IMG/VR virus record: IMGVR_UViG_3300003872_000017
Span: 1-41,051 of that record
Reading direction: 5' to 3' (one strand)
DNA length: 41,051 bases
DNA from: a virus
Part shown: in pieces, positions 40,793 through 41,051 of the stretch
Numbering within the stretch: the stretch's first letter is position 1
Layout: the number at the start of each line of letters is the position of its first letter
Program-made: the position numbers and the translations under genes
Notes under the pieces: generated by a model
Databases searched by the model: none
Seen by the model: only the letters and a program-made list of their open reading frames with translations
Told to the model about the DNA's origin: nothing

Positions 40793-40895
40793 AATTACAT
40801 CATAAAACGCACATAAACACGCTTTAAACGCGTTAAAAATCATTATGTATATAAATGTATGCGTAACGATTTTAACGCTATATAGCGTGTTTATG
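40793..40895 (+). promoter_or_regulatory. Inverted-repeat control element, right-end copy
   Basis: Bases 40793-40877 match 8511-8595 at 83 of 85 positions. Here the outer arms are CATAAACACGCT (40812-40823) with AGCGTGTTTATG (40884-40895), and the inner arms CGTTAAAAATC/GATTTTAACG, around the same TTATGTATATAAATGTATGC core. No gene follows on this map; if the ends join, the first gene downstream is the one at 148. Confidence 0.78.
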
Positions 40896-40898
40896 TTT

Positions 40899-40926
40899 AA
40901 GCTTAATTTAAGAATTAATTAAGCTT
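40899..40926. promoter_or_regulatory. Perfect 10-bp inverted repeat
   Basis: AAGCTTAATT (40899-40908) and AATTAAGCTT (40917-40926) with an 8-base spacer. It lies between the control element and the promoter-like boxes near the right end. No U-run follows. Confidence 0.6.
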
Positions 40927-40934
40927 GTTGTAAG

Positions 40935-40951
40935 TATAATTGTATTATAAT
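40935..40951 (+). promoter_or_regulatory. Rightward promoter-like boxes at the right end
   Basis: TATAAT occurs at 40935-40940 and again at 40946-40951, followed by TACACATAACA, like the early promoters at 30515 and 31071. Transcription would run right through the CTTAA tract and, on a joined molecule, into the operon at 148, which has no clear promoter of its own. Confidence 0.5.
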
Positions 40952-40975
40952 TACACATAACAAACATTTAACAAT

Positions 40976-41051
40976 AACTTAACTTAACTTAACTTAACTT
41001 AACTTAACTTAACTTAACTTAACTTAACTTAACTTAACTTAACTTAACTTA
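40976..41051. repeat. Right-end pentanucleotide repeat, about 15 copies
   Basis: Uninterrupted AACTT/CTTAA units fill the last 76 bases, in the same orientation as the six units at the left end. The tract may be longer than shown, since the window ends inside it. Confidence 0.92.

Noticed and set aside
1-41051. Single-subunit phage RNA polymerase, integrase, tRNA genes
   Set aside because: I looked for polymerase motifs, tyrosine and serine recombinase motifs and tRNA cloverleaf sequence and saw none. A weak tRNA could still be missed without a covariance search.

Overview
This window looks like a complete or nearly complete genome of a virulent, short-tailed (podovirus-type) double-stranded DNA phage of a Gram-negative host. 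It has a P22-type portal, an N4 gp56-like major capsid protein, terminase, a tail nozzle, a beta-helix tailspike, and a lysis cassette of lysozyme, holin and Rz/Rz1 spanins. The spanins require an outer membrane in the host. The strong A+T bias, a FlbD-like small protein, and an archaeo-eukaryotic primase-polymerase/helicase resembling the NrS-1 phage enzyme (a phage of deep-vent Nitratiruptor) make a Campylobacterota host (Sulfurimonas/Arcobacter-like) a reasonable but unproven guess. I see no integrase, phage RNA polymerase or tRNA gene.

Layout. (1) 1-30 and 40976-41051 are runs of the pentamer CTTAA in the same orientation, so both contig ends lie inside a microsatellite. (2) 148-9882, rightward: DNA polymerase A, a DUF3310 protein, a small protein with an SSB-like acidic tail, a 5'-3' exonuclease, a phosphoribosyltransferase, a MazG-like enzyme, then a tightly overlapping 7-deazaguanine cluster (queD, queE, dpdA-like, queC, folE), an HTH-like protein, a VRR-NUC nuclease and an SF2 helicase. 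(3) 9875-29994, leftward: the late operon, running in transcription order terS, terL, scaffold, capsid, decoration-like protein, adaptor, tail fibre anchor, tailspike, lysis cassette, nozzle, tail protein, acetyltransferase, ejection proteins, portal and a large ejection-like protein. The portal lies far from the terminase, which is unusual. (4) 29995-30558: divergent control region with a 57-bp tandem repeat carrying TATAAT boxes, a strong inverted repeat and a G-rich island. (5) 30559-32274: early-type small genes, a 187-aa protein with its own terminator, and palindromes and repeats. (6) 32275-32621: AT-rich candidate replication origin. (7) 32622-40790: primase-helicase, a series of tiny coupled genes, DNA ligase, a ThyX-like protein, membrane peptides and a Dda/RecD-like helicase. 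(8) 40791-41051: a second copy of an 85-bp element, palindromes, rightward promoter-like boxes and the terminal microsatellite.

How it may work. FolE, QueD, QueE and QueC make preQ0 from GTP, and a DpdA-like transglycosylase would insert it into phage DNA. With no queF or Gat-QueC seen, dPreQ0 is the predicted base. An embedded phosphoribosyltransferase and MazG protein may belong to the same base or nucleotide economy. Three related inverted-repeat elements (8511-8606, 31814-31906, 40793-40895) sit before the helicase gene, before the 105-aa/primase block, and at the right end. If the ends join, the last of these would lie upstream of the replication/modification operon. This suggests one shared control element for three rightward transcription units.
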